Source: Alginatibacterium sediminis (GTDB lineage Bacteria; Pseudomonadota; Gammaproteobacteria; Enterobacterales; Celerinatantimonadaceae). From it: a stretch of DNA of 64,000 nt. The notes beneath the pieces are model-generated. The model saw nothing but the letters and a program-made list of their open reading frames with translations, had not been told where the DNA came from and made no database searches. A program made the position numbers and the translations under genes. The stretch is taken from contig NZ_RAQO01000008.1 in assembly GCF_003610775.1 (NCBI RefSeq), positions 434,001 to 498,000 of the forward strand, in the 5' to 3' direction. Within the stretch, counting starts at the first letter, position 1. Every line of letters begins with the position of its first letter. Shown here piece by piece: positions 16,757 to 26,129 of this stretch.

Positions 16757-17524
16757 CTATATTCCGCTACCTTCATTTTCTTGGTGAATACCGCACTCGC
16801 GGGTTAAACCGAAAAAGCGGGTATCTTGCTCACTCATTCCCAACTCCATTGGCCGAGAGGTGTGTTTATCGCCGACCGATACATAGCCTTGCTCCCACAA
16901 AGGGTGGTAAGGCAAGCTATGCTGCTGCAGATAGTAATGAACATCTTTATTACTCCAATCAACTATCGGCAGCATTTTAAAACGACCATCTTGAATACTT
17001 AACACGCTTAACTCTGAACGCGAGTCTGACTGAGAACGGCGTAATCCAGAAAACCAACTACTAATATTGAGCTCATTTAAAGCACGTTGCATGGGCTCAA
17101 CTTTATTCAGGTGATTATAGTTCTTAATGCCCTCAACACCCTGCTCCCACATTTTGCCTAAGCGAGCCTCTTGCCATGCAGGACTCAATTTTGAACGATA
17201 CACCTTTAGGTTAAGCTTTAGATGCGTCGACATCTCATCGATAAAACTGTACGTCTCTTCAAATAGGTAGCCAGTATCGGTTAATATAACCGGTACATCA
17301 GGGCGCTGCTGAGTCAGCATATGTAACAACACAGCCGATTGAATGCCAAAACTTGACGTTAACGCAAACTCGTCTGGCAAATGCTCTAAGGCCCAAGCCA
17401 CACGTTGCTGCGCATCTAATGATTCTAGTTCACTGTTGATCTCTGCCAAGACCAACTTGCGTTGGTCTGGTGGTAGCGTTCTAACCGACTCCAAATCTGG
17501 AGTTTTTGCAACGATATTAAGCAT
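16757..17524 (-). CDS. cysH: Phosphoadenosine phosphosulfate reductase
   Basis: CysH reduces PAPS to sulfite with thioredoxin. The 255-residue protein has the PP-loop start [24 protein letters not shown], and the catalytic C-terminal motif ECGIHQ with Cys244. The paired cysteines that bind an iron-sulfur cluster in APS reductases are absent, so PAPS is the expected substrate. The ATG at 17524 overlaps the last 8 bases of cysI, giving translational coupling; a longer frame from 17611 has a poor N terminus. It is third in cysJ-cysI-cysH. Confidence 0.95.
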   Translation of the reverse strand: MLNIVAKTPDLESVRTLPPDQRKLVLAEINSELESLDAQQRVAWALEHLPDEFALTSSFGIQSAVLLHMLTQQRPDVPVILTDTGYLFEETYSFIDEMSTHLKLNLKVYRSKLSPAWQEARLGKMWEQGVEGIKNYNHLNKVEPMQRALNELNISSWFSGLRRSQSDSRSELSVLSIQDGRFKMLPIVDWSNKDVHYYLQQHSLPYHPLWEQGYVSVGDKHTSRPMELGMSEQDTRFFGLTRECGIHQENEGSGI

Positions 17525-19217
17525 GAAAATCCCTCGAACTGACGAATACTTCTGCAACAATGCCTTGGCGGATAACGAAATCGCCAAACGCTTCTTTATC
17601 TTTACCTTCAATTGTCCATTGACCGATAAGCGTATCTAACTCATCCAAAATCGCTTGCTCAGAAATGTTCTCTTTGTACAATTTTGGTATACGAGTACCC
17701 GCACGATTACCGCCAAGGTAGACGTTATACTTACCCGGAGCCTTACCTATCAAGCCAATTTCAGCCAACAACGCTCGTCCACAACCGTTTGGACAGCCGG
17801 TGACTCGCAAAATGATGTCTTGTTGCTGTTGGTGTTTACCTAACAGCGCTTCAACGTCACTAACCAACTGCGGCAGGTATCGCTCTGCTTCAGCCATTGC
17901 CAATGGGCAAGTAGGAAATGCCACACAAGCCATTGAATTTTGGCGCTGGGTACTGACCGAGGCGTCCAGTAAGCCATGCTCTACTGCAAGTGACTCTATA
18001 ACTGCCTTATCTTGCTCTGCAACGCCTGCAATGATCAGGTTTTGATTGGCAGTCATACGGAAGTCACCGTTATGAATTTGCGCAATTTTTGCAAGACCAG
18101 TCTTCAAAGGCCGTTGAGGTAGATCGAGGATGCGCCCGTTTTCTATGAATAAGGTAAGGTGGTGCTTGCCATCAATGCCTTCGACCCAGCCAAAACGATC
18201 ACCTCGTCCAGTGAACTCATAATCACGACTAGGAGCGAAACTAATCCCAGCACGACTCTCGACCTCAGCTTTGAAGGTATCAATACCTACGCGATCTAAG
18301 GTGTATTTGGTTTTAGCGTTTTTACGGTTAACTCGGTTGCCCCAATCGCGCTGCGTCGTTACTACCGCTTCAGCAATTTGCAGCGTATGGCTTAGAGGAA
18401 TAAATCCAAAATCATCAGCACGGCGAGGATAGGTGGACTCATCGCCATGAGTCATTGCTAATCCACCACCAACGAGTACATTAAAACCTACCAGTTTGCC
18501 TTGTTCTTCAATGGCTACAAAGTTCAAATCGTTCGCATGTACATCTACATCATTTTGCGGTGGGATGACCACGGTGGTTTTGAATTTACGTGGTAAATAG
18601 TTTGACCCTAAAATCGGTTCTTCATCCGGGCCTTCTATTTTCTCGCCATCAAGCCAAACCTCTGCATAGGCACGGGTCTTCGGTAGCAAATGTTCACTAA
18701 TCTTAGTGGCCCAATCATAAGCTTCAACATGCAGCTGTGATTCAACCGGGTTAGATGTACATAGTACGTTTCGGTTTACATCTCCTGCGGTAGCTATTGA
18801 ATCTATACCGATACTATTGAGCGTTTGGTGCATCAACTTAATATTTGGCTTCAAGACACCGTGAAACTGAAAGGTTTGACGTGTCGTCAATCGAATGCTG
18901 CCGTAGCTTGTATGGTCTTGAGCAAACTTATCAATTGCCAACCACTGTTTGGCTTGAATAATTCCGCCCGGCATACGTGCCCGCAACATCACATTATGTA
19001 AGGGTTCTAGCTTTTGCTTCGTACGCTCCGCGCGAAAATCACGGTCGTCTTGCTGATACATACCGTGAAAACGGATCAATTGAAAATTGTCGCTGGTAAA
19101 GCCGCCGGTGATTCGATCTTCTAAATCTTGAGCAATCGTTCCGCGCAGAAAATTGCTTTCGCCTTTGATGCGTTCATTAACCGCAAGAGGCCCTTCAACA
19201 ATATGTTTGTTGCTCAT
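17517..19217 (-). CDS. cysI: Sulfite reductase hemoprotein beta-subunit
   Basis: CysI carries the siroheme and 4Fe-4S centre that reduces sulfite to sulfide with six electrons from CysJ. The four cluster cysteines are seen as C-x5-C in CVAFPTC and C-x3-C in [10 protein letters not shown]. The N-terminal part has [13 protein letters not shown]. Length is 566 residues (E. coli 570). Its ATG overlaps the cysJ stop codon (TAATG). With CysG supplying siroheme nearby, all parts of the assimilatory enzyme are encoded in this segment. Confidence 0.97.
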   Translation of the reverse strand: MSNKHIVEGPLAVNERIKGESNFLRGTIAQDLEDRITGGFTSDNFQLIRFHGMYQQDDRDFRAERTKQKLEPLHNVMLRARMPGGIIQAKQWLAIDKFAQDHTSYGSIRLTTRQTFQFHGVLKPNIKLMHQTLNSIGIDSIATAGDVNRNVLCTSNPVESQLHVEAYDWATKISEHLLPKTRAYAEVWLDGEKIEGPDEEPILGSNYLPRKFKTTVVIPPQNDVDVHANDLNFVAIEEQGKLVGFNVLVGGGLAMTHGDESTYPRRADDFGFIPLSHTLQIAEAVVTTQRDWGNRVNRKNAKTKYTLDRVGIDTFKAEVESRAGISFAPSRDYEFTGRGDRFGWVEGIDGKHHLTLFIENGRILDLPQRPLKTGLAKIAQIHNGDFRMTANQNLIIAGVAEQDKAVIESLAVEHGLLDASVSTQRQNSMACVAFPTCPLAMAEAERYLPQLVSDVEALLGKHQQQQDIILRVTGCPNGCGRALLAEIGLIGKAPGKYNVYLGGNRAGTRIPKLYKENISEQAILDELDTLIGQWTIEGKDKEAFGDFVIRQGIVAEVFVSSRDFHA

Positions 19218-21013
19218 TAGTAAACATCCTTTTGGTAACGCTTGGCACGGCGTAAATCGCTTAAATAATTCTCTGCTTGTTCTGTGTCTAACTGGCCTTG
19301 CTGGCTAACGAGTTCAAGCAGTGTTTGGTGTACGTCTTTGGCCATGCGATTAGCATCACCACAAATATAAACGTGCGCTCCGCGCTCTAACCATTGCCAA
19401 ACTTGCTGTGCGTTTTCGGCAATGCGGTCTTGAACATATATTTTCTGGGCTTGGTCTCGTGAAAACGCCACATCCATTTTGCTAAGAACACCAGAACTTA
19501 AATACTTCTGCCATTCCAACTGATAGAGAAAGTCTTCGGTGAAGGTTTGATCTCCGAAAAACATCCAACTGTCGCCAGCATTATCTTGGTTTTCTCGTTC
19601 TTGCATAAAGGCTCTGAATGGAGCAACACCTGTACCAGGGCCAATCATAATGATCGGTGTTTGTGGATCACTGGGTAGTTTAAAGTTGTCGTTGTGTTCG
19701 ACGAATACTTTAACTTTATCACCCTCTTTAAGACGGCGACCTAAAAAGCCAGACGCACCACCAAGACGAGTTGCATCGCCTTTGTTGTACTCAACAACGC
19801 CTACTGTCAAATGAACTTCTTCTTCAACTTCTGCTTGGCTTGATGCGATTGAATACAGACGAGGGGTCAGTTTACGTAGCGCACTAACCAAGTCTTGCGC
19901 ACTTACTTTGGCTTTTTTCTCGCGAATTACATCAATGATTTGGTGGTTAGCCGCATACTCTCTGAGCTTAGCTTTGTCAGCCAGCAATTTGTTTAAACGC
20001 GCGCTCTTAGACCACAAGGCCCATTGTTCAACAAAATTTGGTGCGGTTAGGGTAATCTCGAGTTTTTCGGTCAAGGCTTGCTGTAAACTCAATTGCTCAC
20101 CATCAATTTCAACATTGCTTTGAGGATCTAAGCCTAGGCTTTCAATCAACTGAGAAACCAAGTGTTCATCATTATCAAACCAAACCCCTAAAGCATCACC
20201 TGCGCTATAGCTAATGCCGGAGTCTTCGAGGTCAATTTCTATATGGCGTACATCTTTGTTTGAGTCGCGACCTGTAATTTTCTGAGAGCTTAAAAGCTCC
20301 GCAGCATAAGGTTCGTTCTTACTGTAGCGCTGCTCGTGGCTAGCACTAACTGGCAAACTTACAACCTCAGCCCCATTTGAAGCGCTTAAGGTTTCACTGA
20401 CTAAACCCAGTGCTTGCTCAGCCCAAGCCTTGGCTTCGTTCTCGTAGTCGACATCCGCATCTAAGCGTGTCAATAAAGGTTTAGCACCAAGTGCTGATAA
20501 GCGCTCGTCGAAGTCCTTGCCGGTTTGGCAGAAAAATTCATAGCTAGAATCACCAAGCGCTAATATTGCGTACTGAAGCTGATCTAGTTTGGGTGCTTTT
20601 TTAGATGCTAGAAATTCATGAAAATCGATGGCGTCATCTGGTGGCTCACCCTCTCCATTGGTACTGGTCACAATAACTAAGTGCGTTTCTTGCTTGAGCG
20701 ATTTAGGCTTATAGTCGGCTACATTAAATAGTTCAACGCTGATGCCCTGTTGTTGAGCATTGGACAACAGCTGCTCCGCGACGCCCTTCGCATTACCAGT
20801 TTGAGAGGCGTACAGTATCGTAAGCTTTTGCGCGCTTTGACTTGCACTAACCGATTGAAGAGGGGTACTTGATTGACCAACGCCAGCTAAGTATCCGCTT
20901 ACCCACGCCAGTTGAGTTGATGACAACTCAGCCGTTGCTTGTTGCAGCTGCTTCACTTGCTGATCGCTCAATGGGCTAGCCAGAGCATTTAGTTCCTTTA
21001 ACAACATAACCAT
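19217..21013 (-). CDS. cysJ: Sulfite reductase flavoprotein alpha-subunit
   Basis: CysJ passes electrons from NADPH through FAD and FMN to CysI. The FMN-binding flavodoxin domain (about 65-205) starts with [16 protein letters not shown]; the FAD/NADPH reductase part includes [27 protein letters not shown] and the terminal [13 protein letters not shown]. The ATG at 21013 is chosen; a second ATG at 21007 and a TTG at 21019 are also possible, and none has a clear ribosome site. At 598 residues it matches E. coli (599). It is first in the cys operon and divergent from dctB. Confidence 0.96.
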   Translation of the reverse strand: MVMLLKELNALASPLSDQQVKQLQQATAELSSTQLAWVSGYLAGVGQSSTPLQSVSASQSAQKLTILYASQTGNAKGVAEQLLSNAQQQGISVELFNVADYKPKSLKQETHLVIVTSTNGEGEPPDDAIDFHEFLASKKAPKLDQLQYAILALGDSSYEFFCQTGKDFDERLSALGAKPLLTRLDADVDYENEAKAWAEQALGLVSETLSASNGAEVVSLPVSASHEQRYSKNEPYAAELLSSQKITGRDSNKDVRHIEIDLEDSGISYSAGDALGVWFDNDEHLVSQLIESLGLDPQSNVEIDGEQLSLQQALTEKLEITLTAPNFVEQWALWSKSARLNKLLADKAKLREYAANHQIIDVIREKKAKVSAQDLVSALRKLTPRLYSIASSQAEVEEEVHLTVGVVEYNKGDATRLGGASGFLGRRLKEGDKVKVFVEHNDNFKLPSDPQTPIIMIGPGTGVAPFRAFMQERENQDNAGDSWMFFGDQTFTEDFLYQLEWQKYLSSGVLSKMDVAFSRDQAQKIYVQDRIAENAQQVWQWLERGAHVYICGDANRMAKDVHQTLLELVSQQGQLDTEQAENYLSDLRRAKRYQKDVY

Positions 21014-21062
21014 GTCCAATTTAGATTGATTGGCACATTCTATGTGAGCAACATCACTTACA

Positions 21063-21088
21063 ATAAAGAATTAAAGGCGATTCTTTAT
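21063..21088. promoter_or_regulatory. Inverted repeat between cysJ and dctB, candidate operator
   Basis: ATAAAGAAT (21063-21071) and ATTCTTTAT (21080-21088) form a perfect 9-bp palindrome with an 8-base spacer. It lies 50 bases upstream of cysJ and 125 bases upstream of dctB. CysB would be the natural regulator for cysJIH, but CysB sites are loosely defined, so the assignment is a guess. Confidence 0.35.
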
Positions 21089-21212
21089 AACTTTGTGTGC
21101 TAAGAAGCTCATTGTCGTCATTCAACTATGCTCTTGCTCTCAGAAAATCGTTTGAATATATGCTTTGCTTTACCCCTACTTCAAAGTTCACAAGGAATGT
21201 GAAAACTTGCCG

Positions 21213-23003
21213 ATGCACGATATCGACAAAACACCCCAGCGCTGGAAAGGCTACATAGTACTGCTCATCATATGGCTAGCAACATGCTTGTTGGTCACTT
21301 GGGTCGCACAGTACGATGCCCAAGAGAAGCAAACTCTATTGTTGCAAGGCGAAGGTCAGCGATTGCAAAGCAGTATTCACAACGAACTGGACCGGTTTCG
21401 AAATCTGCCTACGATCCTAGCTCTCAATCCATTGGTGGTGCAGGCTCTGGATAACCCATCCCGACAAAGCAACGTGCTGTTTGAGCGACTAAATCAACTG
21501 CAAGACAGCGACGTGACCTACTTATTAGATGTCAATGGAAATACCCTTGCCGCCAGTAATTGGCAGCAAGATGATAGCTTTGTTGGCAGTAATTACAGCT
21601 ATCGCCCCTACTTTCAACAAGCGCGACAAGGGCATAATGCTGAATACTTTGCCTTAGGTTCTCGCTCGGGCAGACGGGGTTACTATTTTTCCGCCCCAAT
21701 TTTAGTCGACTCTCAAGTCAAGGGCGTTGTAGTTGTCAAAGTAGCGCTACAAGTCATTGACAAAGCATGGCGTAATCCAAGTTTTGACTACCTACTTACT
21801 GACCGCTTAGGTGTGGTTTTTTACGCCAGCAAAGATCAATGGAATTATCACAGCATTTTACCACTTAGCACTGAACAACGAAAAAATACTCGCGCTAGCC
21901 GCCAATATGGCGACCACCCTTTACATGAACTGGATACGCAAATTAGCCGAAGCGCATTGCAACTTCCCAATGCAAAAGGGCATTACAAAAGCTATCAGAT
22001 GCTGCAACTGCCCGTGAGTGGAAATAGCTGGCAGCTTTATGCCCTTGCCGCTAGCAAAGTTTTCTATAAGCCGATTGTTAGCGCCGTACTGCTGTGCAGC
22101 ATTTTTTACCTAGGACTCTTATGCTTACTTGTATATTGGCGATATTTACAACAGCGGCGCAGTTGGTTGGCTCAAATAAATCAAAATTTGGAGCAGCGAG
22201 TCGAACAACGAACCCAGGACTTAAGCCGCACTAATAACGAGTTAAAAGCAGTCATCCACAAATACCAAATTACAGAAACCGAGCTTAAACAAACTCAGCA
22301 AGAGTTAGTTCAAGCTGCGAAGCTTGCGACCTTAGGCGAGCTTTCTGCGGGCATCAATCACGAACTCAACCAACCATTAACCGCCTTGAGAAGTTATGCA
22401 GAGAACACGCAACGTATGTTAGATAAGTCCAAATACGAAGACTTGGGCAGCAATCTTACGCAAATAGTACGACTCACCGAACTGATGTCCAATATTGTGG
22501 CGCGCTTTAAAGTGTTCTCACGTAAATCACAAGGCAAGCTCGCTTGCGTTTCTTTAGATCAAACCTTGAGTATGGCACTTTCAATACTAGCCAATCGATT
22601 AGTGGGTACTCAAATCAAACTGGTGCAAATCGGCCAACCCAAAGCATGGGTATTAGCCGATCAAGTGCAATTGGAACAAGTACTTATAAACTTGCTCAAC
22701 AACGCTATCGATGCACTTTCAGATCAACAAGACCCCTTAATACAAATTGAGATTCAATCGACCCTCGGTAAAACCAGACTTGGGATTTGGGATAATGGTG
22801 CGATTTTAGATGAACAACAGCTGGCCAAGGTTTTTGAACCCTTTTTTACCACCAAACAACAGGGCTTAGGCTTAGGTATGGCTATATCAAAGCGGATCAT
22901 CGAAGGATTTGATGGAAGCATACATGTAACCAATTATCGCTATCATGATCAAGACGGGCCTCTTTTTACGCTTGAACTCAACACCATGGATGCAACCAAA
23001 TGA
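21213..23003 (+). CDS. dctB: C4-dicarboxylate sensor histidine kinase, DctB-like
   Basis: A membrane sensor kinase. After a transmembrane segment (about residues 15-33) comes a periplasmic double-PAS (dCache) sensor of about 250 residues that keeps the DctB phrases SNYSYRPYFQQA and RGYYFSAPI. A second membrane segment and a coiled coil follow. The H-box is ELSAGINHELNQPLTALRSYAENT, the N-box is LINLLNNAIDAL, and the G-boxes are IWDNGA and GLGLGMAIS. In characterised DctB proteins the sensor binds succinate-type acids. The ATG at 21213 is preferred over an in-frame TTG at 21165. The last 4 bases overlap dctD (ATGA). Confidence 0.88.
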   Translation: MHDIDKTPQRWKGYIVLLIIWLATCLLVTWVAQYDAQEKQTLLLQGEGQRLQSSIHNELDRFRNLPTILALNPLVVQALDNPSRQSNVLFERLNQLQDSDVTYLLDVNGNTLAASNWQQDDSFVGSNYSYRPYFQQARQGHNAEYFALGSRSGRRGYYFSAPILVDSQVKGVVVVKVALQVIDKAWRNPSFDYLLTDRLGVVFYASKDQWNYHSILPLSTEQRKNTRASRQYGDHPLHELDTQISRSALQLPNAKGHYKSYQMLQLPVSGNSWQLYALAASKVFYKPIVSAVLLCSIFYLGLLCLLVYWRYLQQRRSWLAQINQNLEQRVEQRTQDLSRTNNELKAVIHKYQITETELKQTQQELVQAAKLATLGELSAGINHELNQPLTALRSYAENTQRMLDKSKYEDLGSNLTQIVRLTELMSNIVARFKVFSRKSQGKLACVSLDQTLSMALSILANRLVGTQIKLVQIGQPKAWVLADQVQLEQVLINLLNNAIDALSDQQDPLIQIEIQSTLGKTRLGIWDNGAILDEQQLAKVFEPFFTTKQQGLGLGMAISKRIIEGFDGSIHVTNYRYHDQDGPLFTLELNTMDATK

Positions 23004-24364
23004 CCCAAAGCACAAGCAAATGTCCGATTATTCTTGTCGACGACGATCCCGATATTTTGTTGTCTTTGCAGCAGACGCTAAGCCTTGAAGACTATGACTG
23101 CCAAGGTTTTGAAAGCGCCCTAGACGCGCTCAACAAAATTGATCGCTACTGGCCCGGTGTCATCATTACGGATATTAATATGCCGTATATGAATGGGCTG
23201 GAATTTCTTAGAGCCATACAAAGTATCGACCCACAATTGCAAGTCATCGTTCTAACCGGACATGGAGATATCGAACTAGCTGTGAAGGCCATGCGAGAAG
23301 GTGCCTATGACTTTCTTGAAAAACCTTTTGCTACTCGTAAGTTGATAGAAGTCATTGAAAGGGCCGCAGATAAGCGTCGCTTAGTTTTTGAAAACAGGGA
23401 CCTTAGGGACGAACTCGCAGCTCAAAGTGGCCCTGGCCCAAGAATATTGGGTCAAAGCCCTGCTATACGACAGCTTAAACAAGTTCTGAATCGCATTAAG
23501 GATGCCCCGGCTGACGTGCTAATCCACGCAGAAACAGGTTGCGGCAAAGACTTAGTTGCTCGTTTTCTGCATGACCATAGCCACCGAGCCAAAGCTCCAT
23601 TTGTCGCGATTAATTGTGGTGCTATTCCTGAAGCCATGATTGAAAGCGAGTTGTTCGGTCATGAGGCTGGCGCATTCACCGGCGCCAACAAAAAACGTAT
23701 TGGAAAAATCGCCTACGCCGATGGGGGCACCTTATTTCTCGATGAAATTGAAAGTATGCCCATGGCCTTACAAATTAAACTGCTCAGGGTCTTGGAGGAG
23801 CGTCAAGTTGAACCTTTAGGCAGCAACAAAGTCGTTGATTTAAATATACGCGTGATTGCTGCGAGTAAGGTTGATTTGCTTAAACTGAGCCAAAGCGACG
23901 ATTTTCGCAACGATCTCTATTACCGTCTGAACGTAGTACAAGTGAGTATTCCACCATTGCGCGAACGCGTAGAAGACATCCCTCTATTGCTAGAAAACTT
24001 TATGCGCGTTGCCGCAGCGCGCTACCAACTGCCCTGCCCCGAGCCGAGTGCCCAGCGTATAGCCATCCTTAAGCAACACCCATGGCCAGGAAATGTGCGT
24101 GAATTAAGAAACCTAGCTGAGCGCTGGATACTTATGGGCGAAAGTACCGCCTTCAATGACGAAACCCATAGTGCGCAAACCAAACAAATGAGCCTTCAAG
24201 AGCAAATGGCACGTTTTGAAAAAACCGTCATTCAGGATGCACTCAATACCCATCGCGGACGACTTAAGCCAATACAGCAAGAACTAGACCTTGCCCGTAA
24301 AACTCTTTACGAAAAAATGAAGAAGTATCAACTAGAAAAACAAGACTTTAAAACAGATGCTTGA
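23000..24364 (+). CDS. dctD: Sigma-54-dependent response regulator, DctD-like
   Basis: The partner of DctB, 454 residues. The receiver domain has DDDPD (13-17), phosphoacceptor D58 in ITDINMPYMNG, and the conserved LEKPF. The central AAA+ domain has Walker A ETGCGKD, the sigma-54 contact loop GAFTGANKKRIGK, and GGTLFLDEIESMP. A Fis-type helix-turn-helix (RKTLYEKMKKYQL) ends the protein. It activates sigma-54 promoters, classically those of dicarboxylate transporters. No dctP/Q/M or dctA gene lies in the window, so its targets are elsewhere. Confidence 0.92.
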   Translation: MTQSTSKCPIILVDDDPDILLSLQQTLSLEDYDCQGFESALDALNKIDRYWPGVIITDINMPYMNGLEFLRAIQSIDPQLQVIVLTGHGDIELAVKAMREGAYDFLEKPFATRKLIEVIERAADKRRLVFENRDLRDELAAQSGPGPRILGQSPAIRQLKQVLNRIKDAPADVLIHAETGCGKDLVARFLHDHSHRAKAPFVAINCGAIPEAMIESELFGHEAGAFTGANKKRIGKIAYADGGTLFLDEIESMPMALQIKLLRVLEERQVEPLGSNKVVDLNIRVIAASKVDLLKLSQSDDFRNDLYYRLNVVQVSIPPLRERVEDIPLLLENFMRVAAARYQLPCPEPSAQRIAILKQHPWPGNVRELRNLAERWILMGESTAFNDETHSAQTKQMSLQEQMARFEKTVIQDALNTHRGRLKPIQQELDLARKTLYEKMKKYQLEKQDFKTDA

Positions 24365-24417
24365 AACATCGCTCATGTTCAGGTAATTTCTGTGGCTTGT
24401 CGATTAATTCGATATAA

Positions 24418-24575
24418 CTTCAGGGCGAGGCGAAATTCCTCACCGGTGGTAGTAAATTCAACGATTGAATTTAGAGCCCACGAGCGCCATCGCTTTTTAA
24501 GCTTTGGGTCAAGCAGATCAGGTCACTTGCAAAAGAAATCCTGAGCCGACAGTTAAAGTCTGGATGAAAGAAGTT
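24418..24575 (+). ncRNA. FMN riboswitch (RFN element)
   Basis: The conserved blocks of the FMN aptamer appear in order: TTCAGGGCGAGGCGAAATTC (from 24419), TCACCGGTGGTAGTAAA, AGCCCACGAGCGC, GGTCAAGCAGATCAGGT, then AAATCCTGAGCCGACAG and AGTCTGGATGAAAGAAG. This is a near-textbook RFN element. It is followed by two intrinsic terminators and, 241 bases later, by an EamA transporter gene. High FMN should fold the aptamer and favour termination, so the transporter would be expressed when flavin is scarce. The mechanism is inferred from the platform. Confidence 0.95.
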
Positions 24576-24606
24576 ATACCTATACCTATGCAATTTGAGC
24601 CTTGAT

Positions 24607-24627
24607 CTGAGAGATTTCTCAGTTTTT
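24607..24627 (+). terminator. First terminator of the FMN riboswitch platform
   Basis: CTGAGA (24607-24612) and TCTCAG (24617-24622) with loop GATT are followed directly by TTTTT. It starts 32 bases after the aptamer, the usual position for an expression-platform terminator. Confidence 0.75.
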
Positions 24628-24658
24628 CTGCTTATCTTGCTGGTGCTTTAGGTATTCT

Positions 24659-24685
24659 AAATAGAGCCAATTTGACTCTATTTTT
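24659..24685 (+). terminator. Second terminator of the riboswitch leader
   Basis: AAATAGAG (24659-24666) and CTCTATTT (24676-24683) with a 9-base loop, ending in a T-run. It lies 32 bases beyond the first terminator. Between it and the gene (24686-24816) I see only another weak hairpin (GTATTC/GAATAC, 24694-24723) and the AAGGA ribosome site. Confidence 0.75.
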
Positions 24686-24816
24686 GCGCAGCCGTATTCA
24701 TAAACCTCTGGTTTGACGAATACCTTATAGCGTGTTCTTCATTGGACAACGTTAAGCTGTGCCGACCTTCCATCAATATGCTCTGTCACACCCACTTTGT
24801 TGTATAAGGATGACCC

Positions 24817-25755
24817 GTGACAGGATCTTATTTTATTTTAGCCGCTACATTTTTATGGGCTATAGATACACTATTTCGCTACCCACTGATTTACTCCGGG
24901 ATTAGCGCTTCTACTATTGTTGCAGCAGAACATCTGGTTTTGGTCGCAATTTTTCTGGTTTATTGCTGGGTAAAAAAACAAAGCTTAGTACTAAAACGTA
25001 GCACCTGGTTTAGCTTTATCATTATTGGCGGCTTTGGTTCTGCCATTGGCACGCTTGCGTTTACCCAAGCCTTTTCGATGATGAATCCAAGCTTAGTGAT
25101 TTTGCTGCAAAAACTGCAGCCTATAGTCGCTATCTCTTTGTCTGCCATCATCCTCAAAGAGCGCATTAATCAGCGTTTCTATGCCTACTTAGCCTTATGT
25201 ATTGTGGGCAGTATTCTGTTGATCGGTGACGATTTAAGTAGCCTGTTTGATGGCAGTCCATGGCACTATAATGCTGCGACTCAAGCTAAGCTTCTAGGTT
25301 ATGGACTCACCTTACTCGCCGTTGTGAGCTGGGGAGCCAGCACAGTCTTTGGTAAAAACCTAAGCAATCAAGGCTTATCGCAAACCCAAATCATGGGCGG
25401 ACGTTTTAGCTTTGGACTGTTGTTTATTCTACCGTGGTTGGCAATCTTCCCCAGTCAGTACACGCCAATGAGTAACGAGAACATGGGCAGCCTGCTTGCA
25501 ATGGTATTACTCTCGGGTTTACTCGGCATGTATTTCTATTACAAAGGCTTGGAAAAAATACCTTCGCACTATTCAGCCTTAGTCGAGATGTGCTTCCCAG
25601 TTATGGCCGCGGCTGTGAACTGGATATTCTTAGGCTTTAGCTTAAGTCCTATCCAAATTCTTGGCGCTAGTACCTTGCTGCTAGCCAATGCTGCGCTAAA
25701 TTGGCAAAACCTAAAACCTGCGACAAACGCAGCACAACTTGAACTTGAAAGTTAA
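24817..25755 (+). CDS. EamA/DMT-family transporter, candidate riboflavin importer (RibN-like)
   Basis: A 312-residue drug/metabolite transporter with ten predicted membrane segments in two EamA repeats (about 1-140 and 160-300). ILKERI near residue 115 closes the first repeat. The GTG start at 24817 has AAGGATG 8-14 bases upstream. EamA proteins carry many substrates and sequence alone does not set them. The FMN riboswitch in its leader points to riboflavin uptake: the RibN family of riboflavin transporters belongs to EamA and is often FMN-riboswitch controlled. Export or another flavin precursor is possible. The transporter call is firm; the substrate is inference. Confidence 0.85.
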   Translation: MTGSYFILAATFLWAIDTLFRYPLIYSGISASTIVAAEHLVLVAIFLVYCWVKKQSLVLKRSTWFSFIIIGGFGSAIGTLAFTQAFSMMNPSLVILLQKLQPIVAISLSAIILKERINQRFYAYLALCIVGSILLIGDDLSSLFDGSPWHYNAATQAKLLGYGLTLLAVVSWGASTVFGKNLSNQGLSQTQIMGGRFSFGLLFILPWLAIFPSQYTPMSNENMGSLLAMVLLSGLLGMYFYYKGLEKIPSHYSALVEMCFPVMAAAVNWIFLGFSLSPIQILGASTLLLANAALNWQNLKPATNAAQLELES

Positions 25756-25768
25756 GCTTAAGAACTTC

Positions 25769-25798
25769 AGAGCAAGTCTGGTGACTTGCTCTACTTTC
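25769..25798 (+). terminator. Probable terminator after the EamA gene
   Basis: A perfect 10-bp stem, AGAGCAAGTC (25769-25778) with GACTTGCTCT (25783-25792), loop TGGT, followed by ACTTTCCT. The T-run is imperfect. Confidence 0.65.
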
Positions 25799-25811
25799 CT
25801 AGTTCATTCTT

Positions 25812-25960
25812 ATACCAATCCTACTCATTAGTTGGTCGTCATTAGTCATATATAGAATTGCTTGTTTCAAGGAATAAGCGCAGTTGCAGTTGGCCTAATG
25901 ACACCACTTTTGACGCTACTATCAGCGATTGTAGTCGGCTAGACTTATTAGGGTTGGTAT
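25812..25960. repeat. MITE-like element with terminal inverted repeats
   Basis: The ends are ATACCAATCCTA (25812-25823) and, on the other strand, ATACCAACCCTA (25960-25949), 11 of 12 matching. The 149-base body has no credible ORF. Ends beginning TATACCAAT are, from memory, a frequent feature of small non-autonomous repeats in marine gammaproteobacteria. A single copy is visible here, so the family assignment is unproven. The rest of the gap 25756-26129 holds only two terminators. Confidence 0.45.
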
Positions 25961-26080
25961 CGCAGCTTTTCTTGAAAGCATCACGCTAGCATGCGTGCTG
26001 CACGCTTCAAACGGTAATATAGTATTCGTTTCATCTACGTTCATCTGCGTGAACTCTAGTCCATCAAATTCCACAAACAA

Positions 26081-26107
26081 AAAAGCCTCGCGAAAACGAG
26101 GCCTTTT
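26081..26107. terminator. Terminator after secA
   Basis: AAAAGCCTCG (26081-26090) pairs with CGAGGCCTTTT (26097-26107). T-runs follow on the minus strand (secA side) and partly on the plus strand. It lies 23 bases beyond the secA stop codon. Confidence 0.85.
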
Positions 26108-26129
26108 ACTGGTGCAGGGCTAAGGGATT

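Noticed and set aside
23000-24816. Sigma-54 (-24/-12) promoter near the DctBD genes
   Set aside because: The closest match, TGGCAC near 21030, lacks GC at the required -12 distance, and no other candidate was found.
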